DNA of 64,000 nt, taken from assembly GCA_963575745.1 (NCBI GenBank), contig CAUYUJ010021674.1, forward strand, positions 15,001-79,000. Reading direction: 5' to 3'. The notes beneath the pieces were generated by a model. That model made no database searches. It was not told where the DNA came from and saw only the letters and a list, made by a program, of their open reading frames with translations. Origin of the DNA: Prorocentrum cordatum (lineage: Eukaryota > Sar > Dinophyceae > Prorocentrales > Prorocentraceae). A program made the translations under genes and the position numbers. Within the stretch, counting starts at the first letter, position 1. Each line of letters opens with the position of its first letter. Below, in pieces: positions 8,961 to 21,034 of the stretch.

Positions 8961-11900
8961 TGGACGTGGACGTGGAGGTGGACGTGCAGGAGGAGGTGGA
9001 CGTGGAGGTTTCCAGCAGGGTAGGAGGAGGATGCAACAATACATGTGTGACGAGCTCTGTGAATGTATGTGGCATTATGATTTGGTTTTCTCGAATTCTT
9101 TTGGGACCCGTCGTGCGACCTCGAAGGCCAGGGAGGAGACGGAGGAGGAGGACAAGGTTCTTGATTACCTGTGTATTCCGAGCTCCTGGGAAAGGCCTCA
9201 GTGGGAGGTGTCGTGGTTAAGGCCAACACTCAGGGGCTCCGTGGACCCCAGAAAGACCCGCCTGTCGGACCATGCCCTGCTCACCTTGCTTGTCCCCGAA
9301 TCGGCCGCTCCGACTCGACGTTGGAGAACGAAGCCACGACAAACGTTCACTCATTGGTGCTGCGACGAAGCCTCGGAATTGCAAGTTTCGGCTAACCTTG
9401 ATCGTCGTTTGCATGCTGCAGCTCGTTACCCATCTGGTCTCTGCCCGGATGAATTGGCTCCTGTTATCTTGAATGCATGTACACAGGACAAGGAGTCATA
9501 CACCAATGTCCCAAAGAAAATGCAGATCCCCAAAAAGACAGATCGTCATAAGGAACTTGATGATGAATATCGCCGACTGCGTCGTGAAGGAGGGGAGGAG
9601 GAGGAGCTCATCAGGGTTAAGAAAGAGAGAAGGAAGGAGATGCGTGCACACACTCGTCGTCGACTCGAATACGATCATCGTGACGGGAAGCTCGCTCGGA
9701 CGGTGGTGGACAAATTGAGTTATGACGATGTGCTCACGGAGGATAGGGAGTTGTGGGAGAAGGCGCTCTATGCTCACGGGTTCGCCAAGTACCACTGTGC
9801 TGCGCAAGGGATACGTAACGTGGAGTGTATCGAGGAGAGGAGGAGGAGGAGGTTGCAGGACACGAACACAGTGGACGTCTCCCCCATTTCCATGTCCGTA
9901 TTGTTACAGGCACGATCACGCTTAAAGTGTGGTAAGGCGGTGGGTAAGGACGGAGTTTCTCCTTCTATGTTGAAACGTATCACGTGGGTAGGTTTGCGTC
10001 ATATTCTTCGGTTATTCCAAGACCTGTATCTTCAACGGTATCCTACTCCTCGGATTTGGTCTGAGTTGCTTGTGGTGTTGATGCCGAAAGCTAAAGATAT
10101 CACTAAGTTGTCTGATACTCGTGCTCTCGTCTTACTTAGCAGCCTAAGCAAATGGTATACTTCATGTTTGGTTGAGATTGCTGAAGGTTATCTGAAAAGG
10201 GTCCCACAATATCTACATAACTACGGATTTTGCAAGGGAAGGCGCACGCACGAGATCACTGCCATGCTTAAGCATGCCACCACACACGCTCTGGAGTGGG
10301 GGAAAGATGAGACCCTGCACCTCGCGTCATTAGATGTGCAGACTGCCTTTGATAACGTCACGGTTGAGAAGGCCAGTCGGGCCTTGGATGCCATCCCTGG
10401 GTTCCCCAATGACCTTGCGTTGGCGCTACTCGCTCCCAGTATCCTGGACACAGCGGACTTTACCTTTCAGGACTCCACGGCGACGGGTATTCCCTGGGAT
10501 GCATGTGTACGTACTGGTAGTGTGGAGGCCCCCTTCCTGTGGAAGTGTGTGACACTACTGATGTGGGATAGGATTGTACTGAATTGGGAGGAGGAGAAGT
10601 TGGGGTACGATTTGGGGGTGGAGGCTGGTGGGAGGTATCTTACTCATGCGCTCTGGGCCGATAACATTTTGCTTTTCTCGAAATCAAAGACTGAGCTCAC
10701 ACGTATGGTGGGGGACTTCTCGGCTCAGCTGTATACGCACGGTTTCAGATGGAAAGATTCCTCACTACACTATCTTGCCTTTGGGGAGGACTCTGAAGGC
10801 GCCTCGACGGGGAACCTCGTTGTCCAGGTGAACGATCTCGGTACCCTGTGTCTTCCGCGATGCTCTGAAATGGAGTGCCTGGGTTGCCTGGTCACGACCA
10901 AGACTGACAAACACCATGATGTGGCTTGGAAATTGGCTCGGGGTTGGAAGCGATTTAACCAGTTCCGCAAGTTTTATACGAATCGTGCTGTACCCTTCCA
11001 GAAGAAAATCAAGCATTATGAATCTAGGTTGCGTAGTTTTGTACTTTTCGGTGTTGAAGGCATGCCAGCGGACCACCACACTTTGAAACAGTTGCACACG
11101 TGGGAAGGTAAAATATTGTGTTCTATGGTACGCCGCCCGAAACCTGCCGACATGGATTGGAGTATATACTTATGCAACTTGTACAAACGTGGGCGGCGTA
11201 TGCTCCTGGAATTGGGACGGCCGTCTCTTGTGCAGCTATTCTTGTTTCGTCAGTGGCAGTGGGCTCAGGACTGTACGTTTACTGTGAAACGCCTGAACCC
11301 AACACCCGCACAGATTCCTCCAGGTACTTTTGATTCTTCAGGCAAGCCTGGCCCCAACGTCTTTGCTGCGTGTGAGCCACCGCCGGCCAAGAGACAACGT
11401 CAGGATGAACCCATGTATGTGCTACCAAGTATTGCGTGCTCGACATCAATGGGATGTCATCCTGACGTGTGTGAGACGATGCATGCTGTTGATTCCTTTG
11501 AGCTCCCTGGTTCTCAGACACAATTACCCGCGCATCGGCGCAATCTGATTTCCCAGATGCATAAGCGTGCAAAGACATTCCATCCATCTCAGGATTCTCT
11601 GTCGCAAAAGCGTTCCTCTGTTGAGTTGCCGTCGCAGGAAATCGCTGCAAACAAGCGGCGACGGGTGGCTCCACCTCAGCATCGTAGTACAGGGGACTCG
11701 CATATTGCAGGCTAGAGAATGTATTTTTGCATGGTCGGGGGAGTGGACTGACCGACGGCAGGCCTTCATTGCATCGCTGCCTTGGAAAGAACGCCCATTA
11801 ATGACGCGTCGGCATGAGGGGGGGAGACCACTGGCGTTGAGAAACTTCCATTACATTTTCGAGTTGGTATCAGGGAAGGATTGGTATCACACGTTATCCT

Positions 11901-12647
11901 TTTCACGTCAGGGATGGAAAGAATTTCTGAAGCGGGCACTGGATGTTACTAACATGGAGGAGGCGTGGGGGTACTGTTACTTTAAACATGCACAACCTGC
12001 GGGATATGCTAGGGAGGAGGAGGAGAGGGAGAAGACGGAGGAGCAGCAAAGGAAGGAGGACGAGAAGATGGAGAAACGACTTGCGTACATTAATGAACAT
12101 GCATCGGAGTGGAATGCGGAGCCTCGGGACTCGATACCGATGGAATTGATTGGGGACTCCGCCACAGGGGTGAATTGGATTAACGGTCTCTGGGCAACAT
12201 CCAATATTATCTACAAGCACATTCTTGGCGACATTCAAAATAGGCTGGAGCATATCTCTGTGTTGTATGGTATGAGGCCTCCGAGTTGGGGCCACAATAT
12301 GTTCAAGTGGATCTATCGAGAAGGAAACGAAAGAGCTGACAGGCTGACATGGTTGGCCAGAACCAAAAATAGTTACGTTAACGTTCCATACCTCACTTAT
12401 TGAACATGCGAGTAAAACAAAACTAGACGGCCTCCGTGGATTCTTCGACGGAGGTCGCTCTGTGGAGGGATGTGCTGCAGGATGGTGTATAGATTTGTGT
12501 GTACACGGGACGTGGCAGTTGGTGGCGGAGGAAGCTGTCTCGCTTGATGCCTCTGCTTCTGTCATGTTTTGTGAGATGATTGCAGCACAACGGCTCTGTA
12601 TGGCCGTGGAGCACATTTTGGGTAGCATCTTTCATCCAAGCAGCTGA
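8961..12647 (+). pseudogene. LINE-1 ORF2 (endonuclease remnant, RT, RNase H-like), frameshifted
   Basis: The main frame runs to a stop at 11715; its first ATG is at 9031, and the frame is open upstream to the truncated 5' end through an Arg/Gly-rich stretch. The endonuclease C-terminus shows SNSFG, VLDYL and SDHALL. The reverse transcriptase has motif A LDVQTAFD (catalytic Asp about residue 435 from 9031) and motif C WADN (Asp about 544). A frameshift near 11690-11715 moves coding to the next frame (to 12403), which holds ELIGDS, NWINGLW and YREGNERADRLTWLAR. A second shift near 12385-12403 moves it again for LRGFFDGG and an FCEM helix, to a stop at 12647. These shifts and the missing endonuclease N-terminus make it inactive. 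RNase H motif order matches LINE-2 to LINE-4. Confidence 0.85.
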
Positions 12648-12861
12648 CTCACTTCATCTTGCTTGGAGCTCTCCAACACCTTTACATTTTCACATGTTGT
12701 ATTGCATCCTTTTCCTTGTTCCTGCATCCTATTCCGTTGCCTATGCCTCAGTGGCTCGGCAGTGTGATGATAAGAGTTGCCCTCTCCAGCTACCCTGTGC
12801 TCCGTTTGGGAGTCTTAGGGCTCAGCTGTCACAGCTGTCCGCGCCCTGACTCAAACTCAAA
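8961..12861 (+). mobile_element. LINE-1: 5'-truncated non-LTR retrotransposon in an H loop
   Basis: The element is bounded by a 13-bp target-site duplication, aacctggttgacg at 8948-8960 and 12862-12874. Removing it restores an uninterrupted H hairpin. The 5' end is truncated inside the endonuclease domain. Order: endonuclease C-terminus, reverse transcriptase, a variable linker, permuted RNase H-like domain, 3' UTR. Near the 3' end a 7-bp-stem hairpin (cagctgt c acagctg) lies at 12823-12837, followed by a short A-rich end that merges with the duplication. Confidence 0.92.
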
Positions 12862-14452
12862 AACCTGGTTGACGGTTTACCGCCGGTTCCCATTCCGGCG
12901 CGCTGGAGAGCTAGTTGGCTCGAAAAAAAAGAACTGAAGTTTTCACAACTTTTGGTCGGTTGAAAATTATGTTCTCGAAATTTGACAATTCGTTCGTGCT
13001 CTAGTATTTTTTCTCATGATATTCGATCTTATTCCCGCTCGCCATCTTGATCTCAGCTCGATCGGGTAACTTTAAAGGCCAAAAAGCACACTGGCGGGAT
13101 CGGCCGTTTCAAGTCATCTTGATACGCGTTCTCGGTATTTCGTACTTAACTCGAGCTGTAGAACAGCTACAGAGCTGATAAGCACAGCTATCGCACTCAG
13201 AATCATCAGGCGCGTTCGCCTGTTGAATCCATAGGTCTGAACTCGGTCTGCTAGCCGAGCTAGGTCTGGAAACCTATTCGTATTACTTGAGTCAACTTGA
13301 TACGCGCTGTTGGTATTTTCTCTTTAACTCGAGCTGTGGGGCAGCTACAGTGCTGGTAAGCACACCTATCGCACTCAGAATCATCAGGCGCGTTCGTCTG
13401 TTGAATCCATAGGTCTGAACTCGGTCTACTAGCCGAGCTAGGTCCGCAAACCTATTCGTATTATTCGAGCCAACTTGATACGCGTTGTCGGTTTTTTCTA
13501 CTTAACTCGAGCTTTAGGGCAGCCACAGTGCTGGTAAGTACACATATCGCACTCAGAATCATCAGGCGCGTTCGCCTGTTGAATCCATAGGTCTGAACTC
13601 GGTTTGCTAGCCGAGCTAGGTCCGCAAACCTATTCAACTTGATACGCGTTATCGGTATTTTGTACTTAACTCGAGGTGTAGGGCAGCCAAAGGGCTGGTT
13701 AGCACACCTATCGCACTCAGAATCATCAGGCGCGTTCGCCTGTCGAATCCATAGATCTCAACTCGGTCTGCTAGCCGAGCTAGGTCCGCAAACCCTTTCG
13801 TATTATTGGGGTCATCTTGACAAACGCTCTCGGTATTTTCTGTGCTTAACTCGAGCTGTAGGCAGCTACAGAGCCTGCAGTCACAGACATCGATTGAGAA
13901 TTATCGGGCGCGTTTGTCTGTTGTATCGAGAGCTCTGAACTCGGCCTGCTGCCCGAGCTAGGTTCGCGAAACTATTCGTATCGTTCGAATCATCGTGAAA
14001 GCTGCTCTCAATTTTCTGCTGGGGGGGGGGGGCTACAGTGCTGCGGGTCATAGAAATCGATTTGCACACATCAGACGCGTTCGTTGGTCGATTCGAGAGC
14101 TCAGAACTTGGTCTGCTGCTCGAAACGGGTCTGCAAAACTATTATATTATTCGAGTTATCCTGAGAGATGCTGTCGGTTTTCTGCACTTAACTCGGGCTG
14201 TGGGGGGGCTGCAGGGCTGGCAATTACATGAGTCGATGTGCAGACATCAGACGCGTCCGCCTGTCGCATTGAGAGGTCTGAACTCGGTCTGATCAGACGC
14301 GTCCGCTTGTCGCATTCAGAGGTCAAAAACTATTCACTATGAGTCAGAATGTTGGTAGGTACTCTCGGTTATCTCAACTTAAGTCGAGCTTGGAAGCTCT
14401 ACGAGTTCCCCGGCGGTAACCAAGGTTGACGGTTTACCGCCGGCGCCCAGTA
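12862..14452 (+). repeat. Rest of the split H, then an S178 array
   Basis: 12862-12893 is the second half of the H interrupted by LINE-1. An S178 leader (ttggctcgaaaa) follows, then about eight monomers with the gaactcgg landmark roughly every 178 bp. Early monomers carry gaatccataggtct and later ones gagagctct. The tail leads to H at 14394-14452. A G9 run at about 14022 is a local slippage variant of the ggggg tract common in late monomers. Confidence 0.85.
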
Positions 14453-14901
14453 ATTCCGGCGCGCCCCACAGCTAGTTGGCTCGAAAAATCTCGACGAAAC
14501 TTACCTCGTAGAGCTTTTCGGCATCGATAAGCTAGAGGAATTCCGGCGCGGGGTGGAGCTAGTTGCTCGATCCGGCAAGAAAGGACAAAGTGGTAACTTT
14601 TGGGTGGTTTTACAATTTTTTGAAATATATTTGACAATTCATTTTGAGAAAGCAGATTTTTCGCACCTGTAAACGACTATGAGGGCCTCTCTGTCAAAAT
14701 ATGAGCTCCTCAGGCGCTCTTTTACTATTCAAACAATTGGAGCAACCATCTTCATGTCGACACGAAAAAAATCAATTTTCCCCCTTTTCGAGAAATGCTC
14801 CCAGAAGCACTCTCTTTCGACTCTGAGCACTCTTACCCGTAAAAGGAGCTCTACGAGTTTTCCGGCGGTGACCAGGTTGACGGTTCACCGCCGGCGCCAG
14901 T
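14453..14901 (+). repeat. S178-leader fragment, B module and T unit ending in H
   Basis: After H the sequence enters an S178-leader fragment (taattccggcgcgcc), then B (about 14505-14568, acctcgtagagcttttcgg). A T unit follows with the second start context (ttgctcgatccggc) and the gtcgacacgaaaaaaatc tail, ending in H at 14846-14901 (GGCGGTGA arm pairing with TTCACCGCC). Confidence 0.75.
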
Positions 14902-15360
14902 TTCACAACTTGGTTGAAAATTTTGTTGTCAAAATTTGAGAATTCGTTTGAGCTCTAGTATCTGGACTCAACTCGAGCTGTAGGGGGGCTGCATGGCTGG
15001 TCATTACTGGAATCGATTTGAAGACATCAGGCACGTCCGCCTGTCGAATACAGAGCTCTGAACTCTGTCTGCTGCCCGACCTAGCTCCGCGAAACTATTC
15101 CTATTCTTCGAGTAATCCCGAGAGGTGCTGTCGGTTTTCTGCACTTAACTCGGGCTGTAGGGGGGCTGCAGGGCTGGCAATGACAGGAGTCGATTCGCAG
15201 ACATCAGACGCGTCCGTCTGTCGCATTCAGAGGTCAAAAACTATTCACTATAAGTCAGATTGTTGGTAAGTGCTGTCTGTTTTCTCAACTTAAGTCGAGT
15301 TAGGAAGCTCTACGAGCCCCCCGGCGGTAACCAAGGTTGACGGTTTACCGCCGGCGCCCA
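14902..15360 (+). repeat. Short S178 array with degenerate H
   Basis: A truncated leader fragment and two late-type monomers (gggctgtaggggggctgca). The tail ends in an H at 15303-15360 whose 3' border reads gcccact rather than gcccagt. The next segment begins with a B'-like sequence (ctagagcttccctacgctagttgc). Confidence 0.75.
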
Positions 15361-16780
15361 CTAGAGCTTCCCTACGCTAGTTGCGGGAAGCTTGAGAGTT
15401 ATTCCCGGATAGCCTCGTAGGCTACGTAGGGTTGTTAGAGAAGAAGCCGGCCGGTGCGCGTATGCCGCCGCACCCTTCCGCCCACCGCTCCACGTGCCCT
15501 TCCGTGAGGGTTCGGGTTCTGCAGCGTGTTCCGGAGCGTCTGTTCCAATACGTTCCCGTAGAACGTGCCCCAGAGGCCTCGCGAACGTGCCCAAAGGCCC
15601 CGCGAAGCTTCCCGAGCAGCGAGCGCCCACGCGTGCAGGCACGCGTGGACGCTTCGCTCTCGGCCCTTCAGGAGCGCTTCAGGCGAGCTGTCCACCGCCA
15701 CCATGCACGTTTGCTGCCCCTCAGGAGCGCTTCACGCGAGCATTCCACCGCCACCATGCACGTTAGCAAGCAGCTTTTTCCCGGATAGCTCCTTGGAAAG
15801 CTGAGGGCTTCAGATAAGAAGCCGGCGGTGGGTGGTGTGGAGCACGCGTCCATCTCCGCCGGTCCACGATTCTCGCAGCAGGTTGCCGGAACCGGCCGCG
15901 GGTCCGGGAGCGCGGCTTTCCCAATATGCTTGGCTCCAGGGTGCGCGAAGCGCTTCGGCAGAGCTTCGGAAGAGCTTCGGTAGTTCCCGGATAGCCCTGT
16001 TGTTGGGCTACGTAGGGTTGTTAGAGGAGAAGCCGGCGGGTGCGCGTGCATCGCCGCACTCCCACGCTCCTCGCCCCACAGCCCCCGCAGCGACCCGCCG
16101 GGGCTTGCAGCGTGTCCGGGAGCGCTGTTCCTAGCGTTTCCCAATGCGCGTGGCGGCGGCGTTGCCGAAGCTCCGAAGCAGTCATCGTCACGGCGCTCGC
16201 AAGCTCCCACGCAGCGCTTGCGCAGTCCTCGCGCAGCGCCCCAGGCATCGTCCAAGGCGCCGTTCCAGGCGTATTCGACGACGTTTCGAGCGTCTAATGC
16301 TATCCGGGTTTTGGACATGGCAAGTTAGTTCTTCCAGGCTTCTAGGCAGATCTTCCTTGCGCGCTTTGCAAGGCCCCACGCATCGTAAACGGCGCCCCTG
16401 CAAGCGTCTTCTGCGAGGTTTCTAGCGTCCCGCGCATCGTTTCAGGCGGCCTGGCAGAGGTCCCCGTCCGACGTTTGGCGCTTGGCTTTGCTATCCGAAT
16501 TTTGGACGGTTACAAGTGCAGCGCTTCGGAAGCTGGCACCTTCGCGCACGTCCAAGACGTCTATGCGCACGCACAGGCGAGCGTAGAGGTACGCGCAATC
16601 TCGCACGGCCCAGGCCGCTGGCGCGACGAGACTCGTGCGCGCGCGTCTCTCACTTGGCTATCCGGGTTTTGAACAACAACAGGTGCCTCGTAGAGATCTT
16701 CAGCAAATAGCGAAGAATAATTCCGGCGCAGCGTAGAGCTAGGAACCCGTGGAGCTTCCCTTAGCATGTTATTGCTGGAC
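15361..16780. repeat. GC-rich G-family block
   Basis: Clearly richer in G+C than its surroundings. It contains repeats of gctatccgggttttggac (about 16301, 16489, 16652), of cttcggaagc-type motifs, and a 20-bp direct repeat ccaccgccaccatgcacgtt (about 15698 and 15748). A near-palindrome lies at 15627-15648 (CCACGCGTG, spacer CAGG, CACGCGTGG). Related sequence recurs at 31625-31735, 34655-34970, 59335-59425 and 60914-61195. Overlapping frames of 60-216 codons occur on both strands but are Arg/Ala-rich compositional artefacts without recognisable domains. Confidence 0.65.
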
Positions 16781-17060
16781 GCTTCAGAGTAATACTCGTA
16801 GACCTCTTCGACATCGATGAGCTAGAGAAATTCGGGCCCGGGGTGCAGCTAGTAACTCGTGAGCTTCCCTCAGCAAGTTATTGCTGGAAACTTAAGAATA
16901 ATTTAGGGACGCTAGACAGTACGTAACTCGTAGAGCTTCTCTAAGGAAGTTATTGCTGGAAGCTTGAAAGTAATACCTCGTAGAGGAATTCCGGCGCGGG
17001 GTGGAGCTAGTACCTCGTTCGAGCTCTACGGGATAAGCTAGAGGAATTCCGGCGCGTATT
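16781..17060 (+). repeat. Cluster of truncated B and B' modules
   Basis: Successive fragments: cgtagacctcttcgacatcgatgagctag, then three copies of a cttccctcagcaagttattgctgga-type B' unit, then acctcgtagaggaattccggcgcggggtggagctag twice. Most are short and joined at tag-t or taat borders. They show how B pieces accumulate between larger modules. No gene. Confidence 0.65.
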
Positions 17061-17401
17061 GGAGCTAGTTGGTCGACACGGCCATAAAGGATAAAGTGAT
17101 GACGTTTGGGTGTTTTTGCAATTTTTTGGAAGATATTTTACAATTTATTTTGATGAAGTATATTTTTCGCATCTCTAAACAACTATGAGGGCCTCTCTCT
17201 CTTAGTATGAGCTCTGTAGGCGCACTTTCACTACCAAAACACTGGCGGAACCATCTTCATGTCGACACGAAAAAAAAACAATTTTCCTCGTTTTCGAGAA
17301 ATGCTTCCAGAAGCTCTCTCTTTCGACTCCGAGCACTCTTATGCGTGAAATGAGCTCTACGAGGTTCCCGGCGGTGACCAGGTTGTCATCGCCGGCGCCA
17401 T
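17061..17401 (+). repeat. T unit ending in a loop-deleted H
   Basis: T start ttggtcgacacggcc, T body, and the gtcgacacgaaaaaaaa tail. The H at 17352-17401 lacks part of the loop and one stem arm (ggttgtcatcgcc), so the hairpin cannot form fully. Confidence 0.75.
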
Positions 17402-18554
17402 TGGCCCACCCGACCGAGGCGGAGCTAGTTGGCAAGGAAACTCTCGACGGACCTTTTGCTGACTTTTGGTCGGTTAAAATTTTGCTCTCGAAATTCAACA
17501 ATTCGTTTGAGCTCTAGTGTTTTTTGTCTGTGATGTTCGATCTTACCCCCGCTTGCCATCTTGATCTCGGCTCGATCGGGTAATTTTTACTCTCAAAAAG
17601 CACGCGGGCAGAATCGGCCGTTTCGAGTTATCTTGTCACTCGGTGTCGGTTTTCTGAAGATAACTCGAGCTTGAGGACAGCTAAAGAGCTGGCAAGCACA
17701 GCTAATCGATTCAGAATGATCAGGTGCTTTCGCCGGTTGAAGCCAGAGGTCTGAACTCGGTCTGCTAGCCGAGCTAGGTCCGCAAACCTATTCATATTAT
17801 TCGAGTCATCTGGACAAGCGCTTTCAGTTTTCTGTACTTAACTCGAGCTACAGGACAGCTAGAGAGCTGATACGTACAGAATCTGATTCACAATCATCAG
17901 TGGCCGTTGTCTGTTGAATCGAGAGCTGTGAATTCGGTCTACTGCCCGATCTAGTCGCGCAACTATTCGTATTGTTGATATCGCTTGTGTCGGTTCTCTG
18001 CACTTAACTCGAGCTGTAGGGGGGCTGCATGGCTGGTAATTACTGGAATCGATTCAGAGACATCAGGCGTGTCTGCTTGCGGAATCTAGAGCTCCGAACT
18101 TGCTCTGTTGTCCGAATTGGGTCTGCGAAACTATTCGTATTGTTGGAGCATCCTGAGAGGTGCTGTCGGTTTCCTTCGGCTGCAGTGTGGGCTGCAGGGC
18201 TGGTAATCACAGAAATCGATTCAGAGACATCAGACGCGTCCGCCTCTCACATGCAGAGGTCTGAACTCGCTTTAATACTCGAGCTAGCTTTGCCAAACTA
18301 TTCGTATTGTTCGAGTCATCTTGAGAGGTACCGTCGATTCACGCACGTAGCTCGGGCTGTAGGAGAGCTACAGAGCTCGTACAGAAGACTATCTAGAAGC
18401 ATCGGGGGCGTTCGGCTGTTGCATCCGAGAGGTCTCAAATTGCCTAGTCTGAAAAGCTATTTTTTCTGTGTAATTTCTTTCGACATTATATGTTCTCATG
18501 AAGCTCTACGAGTCCCCGGCGGTAAGAAAGGTCGGTTTACCGCGGGCGCCCAGT
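17402..18554 (+). repeat. S178 array
   Basis: A complete leader (ttggcaaggaaactctcga, gatgttcgatcttacccc) and about five monomers. It ends in a tail with gtctgaaaagctatttttt and H at 18500-18554, whose loop is shortened (aaggtcggttt) and 3' arm altered (ccgcggg). Confidence 0.8.
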
Positions 18555-18915
18555 TCGGGCGCAGGGTGGAGCTAGTTAGCGAACCCGACCTTAAGAGACA
18601 ATGTGACGACTTGGGGTTGGTTTGTCGATCTTTTTGCAAAAATTGAAAATTCGTTTTGAGAATTGGTATTTTTCCCACCTGTAGTGGGTTATGCCGCGCC
18701 TGCCAGTAAACATTTCAGTTCTGTAGGTGCAGTATTACTATCAAAACACTTAGGGGAACCGACGTTGAATGAAAACAGAAAAACGTGATTTTTCGAGTTC
18801 TTTGTTCCTCGCTCCAGAAGCTTTCTCCATGTATTCCGACGATCGCAGTGCAAGAAAAGAGCTCTACGAGGTTTCCGGCGGTAATCAGGTTGACGGTTTA
18901 CCGCCGGCTCCCAGT
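18555..18915 (+). repeat. T unit (second tail type) ending in H
   Basis: T body with cacctgtagtgggttatgcc, cagttctgtaggtgcagt and aaaacgtgatttttcgag. It ends in H at 18860-18915, with GGCGGTAA pairing with TTTACCGCC and 3' border ggctcccagt. Confidence 0.75.
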
Positions 18916-20056
18916 TGGCTCGAAAAATCTCGACTGAACTTTTCACAACTTTGGCTCGGTTGAAAATTATGTTCTCGAAATTCAAAAATTCGTTTGAGCT
19001 CTAGTATTTTTTCCCGTGATATTCGATCTCATTCCCGCTCGCCATCTTGATATCGGCTCGATCGGGTGGGTATTACTATCGAAAAGCGTCATGGCGGGAT
19101 CGGCTGTTTCGAGTCATCTTGTCACGGGGTGTCGGTTTTCTGAAGATAACTCGAGCTTCAGGACAGCTAAAGAGCTGGTAAGCACAGCTAATCGATCCAG
19201 AATGATCACGCGCGTTCGCCTGTTGAAGCTAGAGGTCTGAATTCGGTCTGCTAGCCGAGCTAGGTCCGCAAACCTATTCGTATTAGTCGAGTCATCTTGA
19301 CAGGCGCTATCGGTTTTCTGTACAAAACTCGAGCTACAGGACAGCTGAAGAGCTGATACGTACAGAATCTGATTCAGAATTATCAGTGGTCGTTCTCTGT
19401 TGAATCCAGAGCTCTGACATTGTTCTGCTGCCCGATCTAGAATCGCGAAACTATTCGTACTGTTCGAGTCGCTTGCAAGATGCTGTCGGTTCTCTGCACT
19501 TAACTCAGGCTGTAGGGGGGCTGCATGGCTGGTAATCACTCGAATCGATTCGGAGACATTAGGCGCGTTCGCCTGCGGAATCCAGAGCTCCGAACTCGGT
19601 CTGTTGCCCGAAGTAGGTCCGCGAAACTATTCGTATTGTTCGAATCATCCTGAGAGGTGCTGTCGGTTTCTGCACTTAACTCGGCTGCAGGGGGGGGCTG
19701 CAGGGCTGGTAATTACAGGGATCGATTCAGAGGCACCAGACGCGTCCGCCTGTCGCATGCAGAGGTCTGAACTCGGTCTAATACTCGAACTAGGTTTGCC
19801 AAACTATTCGTATTGTTCGAGTCATCTTGAGAGGTGCTGTCGGTTTACGCACGTAACTCGGGCTGCTACAGAGCTCGTGCAGAAGACAATCTAGAAGCAT
19901 CGGTGGCGTTCGGCTGTTGCATCCGAGAGGTCTCAAATTGTCTGGGCTGAAAATTTATTTTTTCTCTGTAATTTCTTTCGACATTATATGTTGTCAGGAA
20001 GCTCTACGAGTCCCCCGGCGGTAAGAAAGGTTGACGGTTTACCGCCGGCGCCCAGT
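18916..20056 (+). repeat. S178 array
   Basis: Leader starting ttggctcgaaaaatctcga, then about five monomers with the gaactcgg/gaattcgg landmark, a tail with gtctgggctgaaaatt and H at 19999-20056. Monomers with gctgcaggggggg are late-type copies. Minus-strand frames such as 19114-19539 are repeat translations. Confidence 0.82.
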
Positions 20057-20400
20057 TTGACCATTCATTTTGAGAAAGCAGATTTTTCGCACCTGTAGTT
20101 TGTTAAGGCGCGCCTGCGAGTAATATTTTCAGGTCCGTAGCTGTAGTATTACTATCAAAACACTTGGGGGAATCAACCTTGGATAAAAACAGAAAAACGT
20201 GATTTTTCGAGTTTCTGAGGTCTTGCTCTAGACGCTTTCTTCATGCTTACCGATGAGCGCCGTGTGAGAAACGAGCTCTACGAGGGCCCCGGCGGCAACC
20301 TGGTTGACGGTTTACCGCTGGTTCCCAGTACCTCGTAGAGCTCTTCGGCATCGATGAGCTAGAGGAATTCCGCCGCGGGGTGCAGCTAGTTCGCCAACCC
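20057..20400 (+). repeat. T fragment with H, then B
   Basis: Enters a T unit part-way (tttgaccattcattttgag) and ends in H at 20274-20329 (GGCGGCAA against TTTACCGCT, both arms slightly mutated). B follows directly (tacctcgtagagctcttcggcatcgatgag...). H and B again form a nested foldback with a 13-base outer complement. Confidence 0.75.
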
Positions 20401-21034
20401 GGCCCGTTTCCTGAACACAACTCGAGCTTTAGAACGGCTACAGAGCTGGTAAGCACACCCTGTCGATTCAGAATGATCAGGCGCGTTCGTATGTTGCATC
20501 CAGAGGTCTGAACTCGGTCTGCTAGCCGATCTAGGTTCGCAAACCTATTCGTATTATTCGAGTCATCTTGACAGGCGCTCTCGGTTTCCTGTACTTAACT
20601 CGAGCTATAGGACAGCTACAGAGCTTAGACTTACAGAAACCGATTCAGAATGAACAGTCGTGTTTTTCTTTCGAATCCAGAGCTCTGAACTCGGTCTGTT
20701 GCCCGATCTATGATCGCGAAACTATTTGTATTGTTCGAGTCATCTTGAGAGTTGCTGTCCCTTTTCTGCACTTAACCAAACTATTTGTTTTGTTCGAGTC
20801 ATCTTGAGAGGTGCTGTCAATTTACGCGTGTTTCTCGGGGGGCTGTAGGAGAGCGACAGAGCTCGTACAGAAGACAATCCAGAAGCATCGGGGGCGTTCC
20901 GCTGTTGCATCGAGAGGTCTGAATCGCTTGGGCTGAAGAACTGTTCGTATTTTTTTCGACATAATATTTTGTCAGGAAGCTCTACGAGTCCCCGGCGGTA
21001 ACAAAGGTTGACGGTTTACCCCCGGCGCCCAGTT
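20401..21034 (+). repeat. Short S178 array
   Basis: Starts inside a leader/monomer (cgtttcctgaacacaactcg) and runs about three monomers, one of them internally deleted near 20775. Ends with H at 20977-21034 (3' arm TTTACCCCC, one mismatch). Confidence 0.78.

Noticed and set aside
8744-9220. 158-codon frame with Val/Asp repeats overlapping the LINE-1 start
   Set aside because: Out-of-frame reading of the T tail and the Arg/Gly-coding stretch of LINE-1 ORF2.
15361-16430. Overlapping Arg/Ala-rich frames of 80-216 codons on both strands
   Set aside because: GC-rich repeat block that avoids stops by composition; no start context, domain or conservation between copies.
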